This document shows, one piece after another, positions 1 through 11,622 of a DNA stretch of 64,000 nucleotides (positions are counted from its first letter, which is position 1; every line of letters begins with the position of its first letter). The stretch comes from Pedobacter cryoconitis (lineage in GTDB: Bacteria > Bacteroidota > Bacteroidia > Sphingobacteriales > Sphingobacteriaceae): NCBI RefSeq assembly GCF_001590605.1, contig NZ_CP014504.1:2108001-2172000 (forward strand), read 5' to 3'. Both the position numbers and the translations under genes were made by a program. The notes beneath the pieces are model-generated. The model had not been told where the DNA came from and ran no database searches. It was given only the letters and a program-made list of their open reading frames with translations.

Positions 1-2432
<2,432 letters not shown>

Positions 2433-3347
2433 TTAATTAAAAGAAGTCCTGAATTCTATTGGTGAAAGGTTAGTTTTTGTTTTAAACAAACGACTAAAGG
2501 ACTGTGGATGCTCAAATCCAAGTTGGTAAGCAATTTCTGCTATTGATAAATTAGAAGTTGACAATTGTTCTTTCGCTTTTTCCATGAGCTTATGATGGAT
2601 ATGCTGTTGTGCGTTTTGCCCAGTTAAAGAACGCAGCATATCACCTAAATAACTAGCTGACAGATTCAATTGTTCTGCAAGATATTGTACCGTAGGAATG
2701 CCCTGTTTCAATGATTTTTCATGATCAAAATAATCTTCGAGAATAGCTTCCAATTTTTGAAGCAAGTCGTTGTGTACAGCTTTACGGGTAATAAATTGAC
2801 GTTTGTAAAAGCGATTGCTATAATTTAATAACAGCTCCACCTGAGAGATAATTACATCCTGACTAAAATCATCTATTCTACTGTTTAGTTCGTCTTCAAG
2901 AATTTTGAAAACAGACATAATTGTGGTTTGCTCCAGAGCTGATAGCTGCAGCGCTTCATTGGCGGCATAGGAAAAGAACGCATATCGCCTGATATTCTTT
3001 GCAAGAGAATAGGAAAGGAAGAAATCAGGATGAATAAGCAATATATAACCTGCTTTAGCATTACCTTCCGGAGCTTCAAATACTTGGTTTGGCGCTGTAA
3101 ATACTAAACCTCCTTCGCCAAAGTCGTAATAGTTTTGTCCATATTTTGCTTTACCGCAAAGACTGGTCTTATAGGCAATTTTGTAAAAATCCATAACAAT
3201 TGAATCAGGTAGTTCATTCGCTTCGTACTTCATACTGGCGATATCAATAAAACTGATCAGCGGGTGCAAAGGCTTTTGCAGCCCAAACACCCGGTGGAAG
3301 TCCGTTAGAGATTCAAATTTGTATACTGTTTTCTCGCCTCTCTTCAT
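2433..3347 (-). CDS. AraC family transcriptional regulator (paralogue A)
   Basis: A DNA-binding regulator of 304 residues. The C-terminal 110 residues form the double helix-turn-helix of AraC/XylS proteins (LNLSASYLGDMLRSLTG for the first, LSIAEIAYQLGFEHPQSFSR for the second, ending SPIEFR). The N-terminal 180 residues are the ligand or effector half and begin with the FHRVFGLQKPLHPLIS signature. The same N-terminus occurs in the regulators at 37900-38823 and 42753-43658, so the three are paralogues. It sits 43 bp downstream of an NmrA-type reductase on the same strand and is probably cotranscribed with it, which suggests that it controls that reductase. The effector is unknown; electrophiles or quinones are a reasonable guess from the partner, not something shown here. 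Confidence 0.92.
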   Translation of the reverse strand: MKRGEKTVYKFESLTDFHRVFGLQKPLHPLISFIDIASMKYEANELPDSIVMDFYKIAYKTSLCGKAKYGQNYYDFGEGGLVFTAPNQVFEAPEGNAKAGYILLIHPDFFLSYSLAKNIRRYAFFSYAANEALQLSALEQTTIMSVFKILEDELNSRIDDFSQDVIISQVELLLNYSNRFYKRQFITRKAVHNDLLQKLEAILEDYFDHEKSLKQGIPTVQYLAEQLNLSASYLGDMLRSLTGQNAQQHIHHKLMEKAKEQLSTSNLSIAEIAYQLGFEHPQSFSRLFKTKTNLSPIEFRTSFN

Positions 3348-3390
3348 ATCAGGATTTTATAGTATTATAAAGGTAAGTATTACCAAGGGG

Positions 3391-4296
3391 TTATAGGTTA
3401 TGATATACTTGTGCAAGTTCATTTGCATAGTCTGCAAGTTTTCCTTTACCAAAGACAGGCCTGTTTTTGTTATAGTCTTCGTATAAGCTCCCATTTCGTT
3501 GTGCCGCTTGCATGTTAATAAATCCATTGGCGATCCACTCGTTCATACCAGCGTCTAACATTTCGCGGTGCATTTGTTTGTCAGCAATAATGATCCATTT
3601 CAGATCCGGTTTCCCTATGGCGTTACCTATAATCTGAGCAATCTCATTGGGTGAAAGCTCTTCGCTTGCGAGGTAATGCACGGTTCTGCCATTGAAAGGT
3701 TTTTCCATTTCTTCAGCAATTGTTAAGGCGATATCAACGGGCGATACCCAGGGCTCTTTTTGATCACCACCATAACTATTAAAAATGGCACCTTTTGTTT
3801 TGATAGCTGGAAGATATCTGAATGTATTGGTGAAGAAACCTGGTGGTCTCATAAATTTAATGGAAACGTCTTCAGGTAGTTGTTTTAAGATATTCTCTAC
3901 GTTATGATGTAGAAAAAGGCTACCTGTCCCTTGGTTTGTATGCGCACCAATACTACTCAAATGCACGACTTTTTTAACACCAGTCTGTGCGATAGCATCT
4001 TTATAATTATTGCCGATCTTGTTAAAGGCCTCTACAAAATCAAAATCCTTGTCAAAAATGCTACCTATACCTTCCCATGCTTCCATGAGGTAGACAATAT
4101 CTGCTCCCTTGAAACTTTCCGACAAAAACCCGGCATCCTGAAACCTGCCAATTGCTGCTTTTGCGCCTAATGCTTCTATTTCTGGCTGTCTTTCTATTTT
4201 ACTGGTAATTACTGTAACTGAATGTCCTTTCTTTACCAGCTCTTGTGTTAATGGTTTTCCGATGTGCCCTATCGAACCTGTAATGACGATGTTCAT
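3391..4296 (-). CDS. NmrA-like NAD(P)-binding oxidoreductase (paralogue A)
   Basis: A 301-residue atypical short-chain dehydrogenase. The N-terminus carries the Rossmann nucleotide loop GSIGHIGKP (the GxxGxxG pattern) after a first beta strand that starts MNIVIT. The rest matches the NmrA/azoreductase-like group: VYLMEAWEG, KKVVHLSSIGAH, and a substrate half with SPVDIALTIAEEM. The Tyr-x3-Lys of classical SDRs is not present, as is usual in this group. It is close in sequence to the proteins at 40772-41683 and, more distantly, 38840-39766. It is followed by AraC paralogue A on the same strand. Likely role: NAD(P)H-dependent reduction or redox sensing. The substrate cannot be deduced. Confidence 0.88.
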   Translation of the reverse strand: MNIVITGSIGHIGKPLTQELVKKGHSVTVITSKIERQPEIEALGAKAAIGRFQDAGFLSESFKGADIVYLMEAWEGIGSIFDKDFDFVEAFNKIGNNYKDAIAQTGVKKVVHLSSIGAHTNQGTGSLFLHHNVENILKQLPEDVSIKFMRPPGFFTNTFRYLPAIKTKGAIFNSYGGDQKEPWVSPVDIALTIAEEMEKPFNGRTVHYLASEELSPNEIAQIIGNAIGKPDLKWIIIADKQMHREMLDAGMNEWIANGFINMQAAQRNGSLYEDYNKNRPVFGKGKLADYANELAQVYHNL

Positions 4297-4454
4297 ATGC
4301 TTTCTTTGTTTATGTGGTTACAAAGATGATCGCTGCACAATAAGCCTGGGTAACTGAATTCAGGAATTTCGTAACCTAAATCAAGATTTGATTGAACGGG
4401 AGTACAAGTATAGGATATATAGCAGTATGGCTATTTATTCAAAATTTTCAAAAA

Positions 4455-5336
4455 CTAAACAGTTTCATAAATTACTGAATTTAGTTCTTTTCTATATTGT
4501 GAAGCAGTTTTACCAGTAAATTCTTTAAATAACTTGTTGAAATGACTAAAATTATTAAATCCACTTTCATAACAGATATTTGCGATACTGCTTTGTTTTT
4601 CAGCCAAAAGTTTTGAAGCATGTACAACACGGTACTCATTAACAAAAGCAGTAAACGTTTTTTTGGTGATTTTCTTAAAATATCTGCAGAAAGAGGGCAC
4701 TGTCATACTTGCCATCTCAGCTACATTTTCTAAACTTATTGCTGTCTTGAAATTATCTTTAACATAATTGAGAACCATATTAATTCTATCATTATCCTGA
4801 ACCTGTGTTTCGAGTGAAAATCCGGAAGCATTTAAAATTCTATAATCGGCAGAGTTTTGAAGTTCTTTTAAAATGGCCAATAGTGCTAACAGTCTTTCAA
4901 AAGGTAATAAACCCTCCATTTTCTCTATCTGTTTGCCAACAACTTTTTTGATTTCATTTCCAAAAGCAATTCCTCCTCTGGCCTTATCAAAAAGTTCTTG
5001 CATCCATTTTGTTTCTTGTAAACTTAGAAACCCTGCTCCAAGAAAATCTGGTTTCATCTGGATGACTGTTTCATTCTTGTTCCCGGTATTGTAATCAGTA
5101 AAGCCACAATGTGGGAGATTGCTTCCAATTAATATTAAGTCTCCATCGGTGTAATAAGATATATGACTCCCGATTTGTCTTTTTCCAGCTCCGCCATTTA
5201 CAAAAACCATTTCGATTTCCTCGTGGTAATGCCATACATGAGCTTTGTTATTGGAATTCATTAAATATTTAGAATAATAGAAAGAGCTTCCAAAAGAAGA
5301 CTCAACTACCTCGTATCCAGGCTTTATTGCTTTCAT
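4455..5336 (-). CDS. AraC family regulator with cupin sensor domain
   Basis: A 293-residue regulator. The N-terminal 150 residues form a cupin/AraC-binding fold (HVWHYHEEIEMVFVNGGAG and DLILIGSNLPHCG). The C-terminal part holds two helix-turn-helix units (MTVPSFCRYFKKITKKTF and SSIANICYESGFNNFSHFNK). This is the layout of sugar-responsive AraC regulators, and it differs from the three FHRVFGL-type regulators elsewhere in the window. It diverges from the secreted protein at 5509 across a 172-bp gap, so that gene is its most obvious candidate target. The gap contains the inverted repeat TAGCATAA/TTATGCTA at about 5413-5450, a possible operator. Confidence 0.9.
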   Translation of the reverse strand: MKAIKPGYEVVESSFGSSFYYSKYLMNSNNKAHVWHYHEEIEMVFVNGGAGKRQIGSHISYYTDGDLILIGSNLPHCGFTDYNTGNKNETVIQMKPDFLGAGFLSLQETKWMQELFDKARGGIAFGNEIKKVVGKQIEKMEGLLPFERLLALLAILKELQNSADYRILNASGFSLETQVQDNDRINMVLNYVKDNFKTAISLENVAEMASMTVPSFCRYFKKITKKTFTAFVNEYRVVHASKLLAEKQSSIANICYESGFNNFSHFNKLFKEFTGKTASQYRKELNSVIYETV

Positions 5337-5508
5337 ATTTTTTCAATTATTAAATCAAAAATATACTTTATTATGAGTTTTAACAAGAAAAAACACATAT
5401 CAATGTTAATATAGCATAACTATTGGAAAATATGCAGTCAATTATGCTAACTCATTGTCAATAACTTAGACCCATCAAATAATTACTAACTCTTCTAAAA
5501 TTAATGAT

Positions 5509-6102
5509 ATGAAAAATTTACTCAAAATTAGCCTGATAGCTACTATCCTTTTTACCAGTGTAAATACATATGCAAATAATGATGACCTTTCATTAAAAGT
5601 CAACAGTGCAGATAGAAAAACCATTCGTATTGCTATCAATCAGACGCAAGATATGAAAGTAACTTTCTATGGTCTGAACGATGAAGTCCTATATGAAAAA
5701 CAAGGTCATGAATTAAGCGGATCCACCAAAACTTACGACTTAACTGATTTTCCTGATGGAAATTATATCATGAAATTAGAAACGGGTTTAAAATTTGTTG
5801 AATATCAAATTAACATTGAAAACAATAAAGCTTCACTTTCTACTGCCTTAGATAAAGAAGCCTTTAAACCCGTGTTGACAAAGAAAGATGGAGTGATAAC
5901 CCTTAATTTAGATTATACAAATAAGGCTCCGGTTGAAATTGCGATTTTCGATGAATTCAACAATCAACTTTACACGGATGTTTATAACGATTCATCAAAA
6001 TTGGTTAGAAAGTTTAATGTTGGCAAAGCCCTTTCTAATCAATTAACTTTTGTTATAACTTCTAAAGATCAAGCGTTTAACAGCACGATAGATGTTAGAT
6101 AA
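5509..6102 (+). CDS. Secreted protein of unknown function, beta-rich
   Basis: A 197-residue protein with a clear signal peptide (Lys-rich start, hydrophobic core, cleavage around VNTYAN near residue 23). The mature part alternates short beta-like segments such as MKVTFYGLNDEVLYEKQGHE and a motif of the type FPDGNYIMKLE, which resembles the Ig-like or secretion-domain-like folds common in exported Bacteroidota proteins. The repeat-like internal similarity (about residues 30-105 and 110-195) suggests two related domains. I do not recognise a named family. It is divergent from the cupin-AraC regulator, may be controlled by it, and ends before a 32-bp hairpin. Confidence 0.75.
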   Translation: MKNLLKISLIATILFTSVNTYANNDDLSLKVNSADRKTIRIAINQTQDMKVTFYGLNDEVLYEKQGHELSGSTKTYDLTDFPDGNYIMKLETGLKFVEYQINIENNKASLSTALDKEAFKPVLTKKDGVITLNLDYTNKAPVEIAIFDEFNNQLYTDVYNDSSKLVRKFNVGKALSNQLTFVITSKDQAFNSTIDVR

Positions 6103-6205
6103 TTTTTCTATTGGATTTGCTTAGTCGTAATAAGTAGCCATTAAATCATTGGCCACATTGCCGATCGCACGGCTTCTGGTCATCTTTGCCATCACGACAT
6201 GATTC

Positions 6206-6290
6206 TACCCTCGGAACAGTAACAAGCCCAGGTAGCACATTCTCAAAATAGAGGAATATGCTACCTGGGCTTGTTACTGTTCCGAGGGTA
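6206..6290. terminator. 32-bp perfect hairpin between convergent genes
   Basis: The arms 6206-6237 and 6259-6290 are exact reverse complements (32 of 32), with a 21-nt loop. The core reads AACAAGCCCAGGTAGC. It lies between the plus-strand gene ending at 6102 and the minus-strand gene ending at 6422, so it can terminate both transcripts. The stem is much longer than an ordinary intrinsic terminator. Confidence 0.75.
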
Positions 6291-6421
6291 AAATTTAGCT
6301 TATCCAGGGCCAATAGTTTTTTAAAATAGATTGGCATTATGACGATTACAATGTAACGGATAGTGTGCCCCTCCGTAAAACGTATGGTCGGGTTCAGGTT
6401 ATTTTATTTAGTCTTGAATTT

Positions 6422-7051
6422 TCAATATAGTTCTTTATCGGAAAATTTGAAATCCTGTATTTTCGGTAAGGGTCTGATCAAAACTATTTTTTTTCTTTTA
6501 TTTAATACTTTCTTTGAACCTAACCTGTCGTCAGTTTCAGTTCTAAGCCCGGTAATTAAGTTAAATTTAGTTTCTGTAAATATTGTATGTTCGTCAATAT
6601 ACCCTTTGGTTGCATTATTAGTTATTTTCTTTACATTAATTAATTCAAAATTTCCATGGTGATATTTGAAATCGTAAGTAATATTCCCTCCTTTAATTTC
6701 ACTCCACATTGTTAAAATCCCTTTTTCAATAAAGAAATTTGGAATTTGGTATTCATTATGTTTTCCTTGATTTTCAATGGGATATTGTGGTTCAATTATT
6801 TTGGTGGAAGATACAGCTAAGGTTAATTTTCCATTTGGATGAGACAGGAAAATTTGTAATATTAATGGCCTTGTTTCATTTATTGTATCCATTTTCACCA
6901 TTATTTTGTCCATTTTACCATCGTTATTTAAGTCGCCCTCTTCTTCTCTTACTTGATAATTATAATTGTCTTTATTTTTAATGTTTTGAGCGAATAAATT
7001 CATTTGAGATGCAATCAAAATGAATATAAAGCATAAATAAATGTTCTTCAT
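6422..7051 (-). CDS. Secreted protein with a calcium-binding-like DLNNDGKMD loop
   Basis: A 209-residue exported protein: the signal peptide runs MKNIYLCFIFILIASQ to about residue 21 (NLFAQ). Soon after comes GDLNNDGKMDKIMV, the DxNxDGxxD loop of FG-GAP/VCBS or dockerin-like calcium sites, used here as 'a quantity that is tracked'. The rest reads as a single compact beta-rich domain (NITYDFKYHHGNFELINV). Proteins of this type are common in Bacteroidota and have no assigned function. The promoter should lie in 7052-7173. There is no operon partner. Confidence 0.75.
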   Translation of the reverse strand: MKNIYLCFIFILIASQMNLFAQNIKNKDNYNYQVREEEGDLNNDGKMDKIMVKMDTINETRPLILQIFLSHPNGKLTLAVSSTKIIEPQYPIENQGKHNEYQIPNFFIEKGILTMWSEIKGGNITYDFKYHHGNFELINVKKITNNATKGYIDEHTIFTETKFNLITGLRTETDDRLGSKKVLNKRKKIVLIRPLPKIQDFKFSDKELY

Positions 7052-7173
7052 AATTTTAAGTTTCTGAAACCGAAGGGTAATTCATAAATATACGAACATA
7101 TTTAATTTGAGTAATTTTCCTCAAAGTCCAAGCTTCTGGTACAAGGTGTTATTGCCGGGATTTTATCTCCGGT

Positions 7174-7214
7174 AATTCTAACAAACCCGGCTAAGTGCCG
7201 GGTTTGTTAGAATT
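7174..7214 (-). terminator. 18-bp perfect hairpin, likely terminator of the LodA/LodB-like operon
   Basis: The arms 7174-7191 and 7197-7214 are perfectly complementary (core AACAAACCCGGC) around a 5-nt loop, TAAGT. It lies 24 bp downstream of the LodB-like stop codon on the minus strand. The U-rich side falls within the stem end (AATT), so it is terminator-like but not textbook. A second, weaker CCGG repeat follows at 7154-7172. Confidence 0.7.
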
Positions 7215-7237
7215 GAAATTCATCCTACAAAAAGAAA

Positions 7238-8344
7238 CTATACCCCAACCTTTCTGTTTCTCCAAAACATAGCATCTGGCCATCTCTTTTCTTCTTTGTA
7301 ATATTGAGATTTAGTACTGGTATAATCATTGTATATTTTTTTCAAACCTTCATTATAATTGTTAATGCTATTCGCATCTTCATCCTGATTTATAATAGCC
7401 AGGGCCCCATTACAAGCAGAACTCATAGCAAAGCCGATCCCCATGGAAGAAATAGGGTCAAATGAACAGGCAGCATCACCAATTGCAATAAAGTTTTTAA
7501 TTTTTGTAGTATCTGTAAAGTGAGAATAGGCATTTTTTACCCAAGGCTTTTCAAAAGCCACTGTTCCTGAAACCTTATGTTTCACATGAACTGTAGCTAA
7601 TAATAGTGCTGTCCAGTTTTCAATTTTATTAATCTGCTTCTTTTTTGCATTATCAGCATCCGTAAATAATGATAAAACTATTTTTTTTCCTGGTAAAACG
7701 GCATAATACCACCAACCATCTTCCACTGTTTCCAGGAAAAAATCTTGCGCTAAATCTTGTTCTTCCTGAAATTCAAGAAAGGCTCCAACCGCTACTAATT
7801 CGTCATCTTTTGTGATATTTGCTTCCAGGTGCCTTGCTAAATGAGACTGTCTGCCTGTAGCATCAATTAAATAGCTGGAGTTAACGATAAATTTGCCTTC
7901 TGTTTGGTGATTAATATCTACCTGCCATCCTTCTTCTTGAGCTTGATATGCTGTACAACGGGTATCGGGCAAAATAACAGCGCCCTTATCACTGGCCTTT
8001 GATAACAAAGTCAAATCAAAAGTAGATCGGTTAATCTGGTAACTATCAATATGTGTACTGCTTATGGAATGACGTTCAGTGATTTGCGAACTCCCCCAGG
8101 CTGCATTACTACTATACCCTGGCAGAAAGCAATCATCTCCAAAATCAGACTTATCTAATCCTAAATAATCAAGAAGATCAAAAATACTTGAACTTACCTG
8201 TTCTCCTATTCTTTGACTATTCAAATCACTCTGCTCTACAATTGTAACACTTAAATCGGAAAATTTTAAAATACTTAAAGCAGCAGAGGCCCCTGCAGGG
8301 CCTCCACCAACTATAAGTACATCAGTATCAAATGTGTTTATCAT
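7238..8344 (-). CDS. lodB-like: LodB-like FAD-dependent oxidoreductase (maturation partner of LodA-like protein)
   Basis: A 368-residue flavoprotein of the tryptophan-halogenase/geranylgeranyl-reductase superfamily. The FAD-binding Rossmann loop is at the N-terminus (DVLIVGGGPAGASAAL), and the second FAD contact is FIAIGDAACSFDPISSMGIG near residue 290. The start is 5 bp after the LodA-like stop, so the two are translationally linked. In known LodA/GoxA systems a flavoprotein of this kind (LodB, GoxB) is needed to make the cysteine tryptophylquinone cofactor, probably by oxidising the tryptophan. That role is inferred from the gene order. The tryptophan-halogenase lysine motif was not evident, so a free-standing halogenase is less likely. 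Confidence 0.85.
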   Translation of the reverse strand: MINTFDTDVLIVGGGPAGASAALSILKFSDLSVTIVEQSDLNSQRIGEQVSSSIFDLLDYLGLDKSDFGDDCFLPGYSSNAAWGSSQITERHSISSTHIDSYQINRSTFDLTLLSKASDKGAVILPDTRCTAYQAQEEGWQVDINHQTEGKFIVNSSYLIDATGRQSHLARHLEANITKDDELVAVGAFLEFQEEQDLAQDFFLETVEDGWWYYAVLPGKKIVLSLFTDADNAKKKQINKIENWTALLLATVHVKHKVSGTVAFEKPWVKNAYSHFTDTTKIKNFIAIGDAACSFDPISSMGIGFAMSSACNGALAIINQDEDANSINNYNEGLKKIYNDYTSTKSQYYKEEKRWPDAMFWRNRKVGV

Positions 8345-8349
8345 GAGCG

Positions 8350-10674
8350 CTATCTTCTAAATTTAAATCTCACTTTTGATAATTCTTCACTGATCTTTAT
8401 TTTTTTGAAAGGATGATAGGTAATGGTATTGATACTACCAACGCTTAATGCCTTTAACGATATATTTTCAGTAGTTGCAAATTGTTCTTTTCTTCTACGG
8501 CGGGCTTTAGCTATATCAAGATAAAATATGGGTGTTTCAATTTCTATAGCTTGATCATCTACATTCAGACCATTGTTATCATATTTCAATTTCACCATGA
8601 TTTCACTTATAAGTGGCTTCTGACTCGTATAGAAATCGTGACCGCGTTCAGTCTCCAACAGGTAAGGGAAGCCAGCATTATTAGCGTTCATGTCTTTAAC
8701 AAACCCTAATGTGTCCCAAAATTCAACCATTTGAACATAACTATTGAGGCCTCTTTGATAATTCATTTGACGTCCGGATTCCCAGTTGCCATTTTCATGA
8801 AATCCTTCTTTAGTTAATTCTCCGATTAATACATCCCATGGACTTTGCGGAGGCCACCAGTAACTGTAATAAACAGGTGGGGTTGGAATTCTGTTAATGA
8901 TTTCCCCTTTACTGTCTACAATATAATCTTTAACCTGAGTTGGATTGGTAAAGTTTATGTTTTGTACCGTACAATTAAAGAAATCAGCCTGCCAGGGACA
9001 AGCCATTCTTTTGGTCAAATCGCCAGGCTCACATCCACCGCCTAAACATTCGTCCCTGGTCACGGTTAAAAACCCTGTTTCCTTCCCTACATTGAAAAGC
9101 TTGTCATATTTAGCAATGCTGTTCTTTACTTTCAGGGTAAATGGTAGGTTTAAATTATAAATAATCTGATTATGAACATTCCAGGTCACTTCAATTCCCG
9201 GAGACATGGGCAAACCGATGCAATTTCCTACACTAATCGTATCTAAGGCCGGTACAATTCCCTCCCAATGCTGGTCTGGCTTCAAATTAAATTTGCCGTC
9301 TGCCCATTGTTTTAGTAAAAATAACTGCGTTTCAGTAAGCGCTAAAAACTTTAAAGGATTCTCATTCCGTACCGAGTTAGTACCTGAATTTAATGGCATC
9401 AAGGGAAATAGATCTCCTTCTTTAACAATTTCTTTTCCGTCTTCAACCGTTAGGTATTTGTTTTGATCCTTAAATAAGTATTCCTGAGGATATTTGTCCT
9501 GAGGGTATTTAGCGCTATATTTTTCTTCTTTCTGGATGATTTTATTTTGATCCAGCTGATCAAATTCCTTTTGAGTATAGGCTAAAGGATCTGGATTTTC
9601 AATAGGCGCTCTTGTATAAGGATCAATACCCCTAAAGTAATTGAATACTTTTTGGCGCGTTGCATTGGCATCACTGGTGTTCTTATTGATTTCATAAAAA
9701 TCCAAACTAGCTAAATTGGCCATGGGCTGAACATTCGCTACCCATTGATAGCCTTTCATTCTATCAAAAACAGGCTTGATGTCTCTCTGGAAATTTGCTT
9801 CATAATCCGGTTTAAACTTGCCTTTATCAAATAATTCAGGTATAAATCCTGGACTGTTTCTAACATAAACATCAAAAATACTGTCGCTTAAAGTACTTAT
9901 ATTGACAACTTCAGGAGCAAAGTCCGGAGACCCGACAATACACCATGCAGCTATCGATTCTACCTTATTATCTGTATAGGTCACTTTGCAGTACACAGGG
10001 CCATCGGAGATGTCATCATGCCATTGGTCACCACCTCCAAAACCAGTTAAACTGGTATCACCGCCTGTTCTTCCAAAACCACCAAATACGATTAACCGAC
10101 CTTCAGCATCGGTAAGAATACCTCCCAATGACTCAACTGGCTGGCCATATTTTACTTTAGCCGGGGGAAACTGCGCTTCAGTATAGTTAGCTGGAACCGA
10201 TTTTTTATCAAACTTAAAGTTAGACTCTATAGGGTTTGTTTCTTTCAAAACGGTAATTCTTCTGGGACCATAATCAATAAATAATGATTGTCTGTTCTTG
10301 GTAAGATCATTATTTCTTAAGGGAACATTCCATGCTGCATAACTATTCTTATCACCAAATAATAAATTACCCTTAAGTTCGTCAAATTGATACCACTCAG
10401 CTTTTTTATTAGCCAGGTGTACTGTCCATTCTATGGATTTAATGTCTTTTCTGTTTATGGTTATTTCACCAGTTTGGTCATAGATTCTGAAAGGTTGTCC
10501 TTGTTTTTTAATAAGTCCTTTGCTATCCTTAAATTTCCGGATTTTTTTATCGGTGATTTTTCCGCCTTCAAATTCTAAAGGTATACCTCCGGTTTTGTCA
10601 GGAACAATACAAAACTCGTTTGGACTATTTCCTAAACGAGCAACTCCAATTGTTGGATGAATTTTAATACTCAT
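8350..10674 (-). CDS. lodA-like: LodA/GoxA-like CTQ-dependent amine/amino-acid oxidase
   Basis: A 774-residue protein that starts IHPTIGVARLGNS, the typical LodA N-terminus. The family oxidises an amino acid (lysine epsilon-amino group in LodA, glycine in GoxA), releasing ammonia and hydrogen peroxide, with a cysteine tryptophylquinone cofactor built from the protein's own residues. The diagnostic segment GDLTKRMACPWQADF is present, with Trp561 as the expected quinone tryptophan. Cys485 in NCIGLPMSPGIEVTW is the best partner cysteine. There is no signal peptide, as is usual for LodA-like proteins, which are exported by an unclear route or act inside the cell. The next gene is the LodB-like flavoprotein. 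The substrate cannot be read from the sequence. Hydrogen peroxide production could make it antimicrobial or a biofilm factor. Confidence 0.88.
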   Translation of the reverse strand: MSIKIHPTIGVARLGNSPNEFCIVPDKTGGIPLEFEGGKITDKKIRKFKDSKGLIKKQGQPFRIYDQTGEITINRKDIKSIEWTVHLANKKAEWYQFDELKGNLLFGDKNSYAAWNVPLRNNDLTKNRQSLFIDYGPRRITVLKETNPIESNFKFDKKSVPANYTEAQFPPAKVKYGQPVESLGGILTDAEGRLIVFGGFGRTGGDTSLTGFGGGDQWHDDISDGPVYCKVTYTDNKVESIAAWCIVGSPDFAPEVVNISTLSDSIFDVYVRNSPGFIPELFDKGKFKPDYEANFQRDIKPVFDRMKGYQWVANVQPMANLASLDFYEINKNTSDANATRQKVFNYFRGIDPYTRAPIENPDPLAYTQKEFDQLDQNKIIQKEEKYSAKYPQDKYPQEYLFKDQNKYLTVEDGKEIVKEGDLFPLMPLNSGTNSVRNENPLKFLALTETQLFLLKQWADGKFNLKPDQHWEGIVPALDTISVGNCIGLPMSPGIEVTWNVHNQIIYNLNLPFTLKVKNSIAKYDKLFNVGKETGFLTVTRDECLGGGCEPGDLTKRMACPWQADFFNCTVQNINFTNPTQVKDYIVDSKGEIINRIPTPPVYYSYWWPPQSPWDVLIGELTKEGFHENGNWESGRQMNYQRGLNSYVQMVEFWDTLGFVKDMNANNAGFPYLLETERGHDFYTSQKPLISEIMVKLKYDNNGLNVDDQAIEIETPIFYLDIAKARRRRKEQFATTENISLKALSVGSINTITYHPFKKIKISEELSKVRFKFRR

Positions 10675-11296
10675 GAGCGTTAATTAAGGTGATCTCCTAC
10701 TCATTTGGCTTTTCGGAATACGCCCCGTTTTTGAAATGGCAGCTGGACTCCATTCTCCATAAGAAACTTATAGACAAAACAATATAAGTCAATTATCTAT
10801 ATATCAGTCAGATTGTAAGTTAAATCAGGAAGAGTTTTCGCTATTGAACAAATTGAATAAACTGTTCTGGTAAACCAGGTTACCAGAAAAATTAGTATAA
10901 GTGTCGGAAGCCATCAATTATCCTAAAGGAAAAGCAACGGCACAGCTGGGCAAGTCAATAATTTGAAAGTTGTAGCTTATAAGGAGAATCAAGTTCATGT
11001 CAGAATTTGGAAATTAGCAAACTAGCCCGCAATTAGTTTCAGAATTACGGTACAGAACTTTTCCCAAAACAAGTTGTTAGCTATGTTATGAGCTGAATCT
11101 GCTCCTAAGCCTTTTCTAATTCCTGCCTGCACATTTGGTGCCAGGCACGGCCAGAGCCAGGCGAGAACTGATAGAGAGTCAGCGGAACAAACAATATAAT
11201 CAGAGTCAGACTCCACATCCTCCTAAAATAAAAAAAAAGTCCAAACACGATACCAGCAAAAGTTGTTGCTATCCATAATTCAGTTAAACTAAATTG
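10675..11296. other. 620-bp gap without a convincing gene
   Basis: The right half of the gap must hold the promoter for the acidic protein, and the left end the promoter for the LodA-like operon. AGGAGATCACC lies about 12 bases before the LodA-like ATG and could act as a ribosome binding site. Around 10925-11023 a 30-codon open stretch (ending VRIWKLAN) has no start codon and may be gene debris. Confidence 0.5.
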
Positions 11297-11554
11297 ATGT
11301 TTATGGAAAATCAGGAAAACGAAATGGAACAGAAAGAAATCATTAACCCGGAACAGTTCCAGGCAGGACGTGCAGCCGAAGAGGAAAAGTTGCAGCAGGA
11401 AGATGACTCGGAGTACACCGAAGACGAAATTGAGTTTGCCGACGGAGAAGGGACGCAACTAGACGAAGAAATTGATGTCCCGGAGGAACAGGAGCTGGAA
11501 GACGATTTTGAAAGCGACCTGGATGGCGATGAATTTGGCCAGGAAGAAGACTAA
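11297..11554 (+). CDS. Small, highly acidic protein
   Basis: A protein of about 85 residues made mostly of Glu, Asp, Gln and Ser (for example EQELEDDFESDLDGDEFGQE near the C-terminus). No membrane segment or catalytic motif is visible and it is probably disordered. ATG codons at 11297 and 11303 are both possible starts. The codons look like real coding sequence, and small acidic proteins of this kind recur near stress genes in this phylum, but I cannot name a family. It is convergent with Hsp20. Confidence 0.6.
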   Translation: MFMENQENEMEQKEIINPEQFQAGRAAEEEKLQQEDDSEYTEDEIEFADGEGTQLDEEIDVPEEQELEDDFESDLDGDEFGQEED

Positions 11555-11573
11555 CAACCATTCTTTGCCAGCC

Positions 11574-11602
11574 AAAAAAAAGAGCTACCTGATGGTAGCT
11601 CT
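11574..11602 (-). terminator. Intrinsic terminator of hsp20
   Basis: The stem AGAGCTACC / GGTAGCTCT (11581-11589 and 11594-11602, loop TGAT) is followed on the minus strand by a run of seven T (11580-11574). This is a textbook rho-independent terminator, 20 bp past the Hsp20 stop. Confidence 0.85.
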
Positions 11603-11622
11603 GGAATAAATGTTGTGAAGAA

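Noticed and set aside
6146-6337. 63-codon minus-strand frame
   Set aside because: It is the translation of the long hairpin and lacks coding character.
7238-8344. Free-standing tryptophan halogenase
   Set aside because: The gene is linked to a LodA-like partner and I could not see the halogenase active-site lysine motif.
10925-11023. Open stretch ending VRIWKLAN
   Set aside because: About 30 codons without a start; too short to assign.
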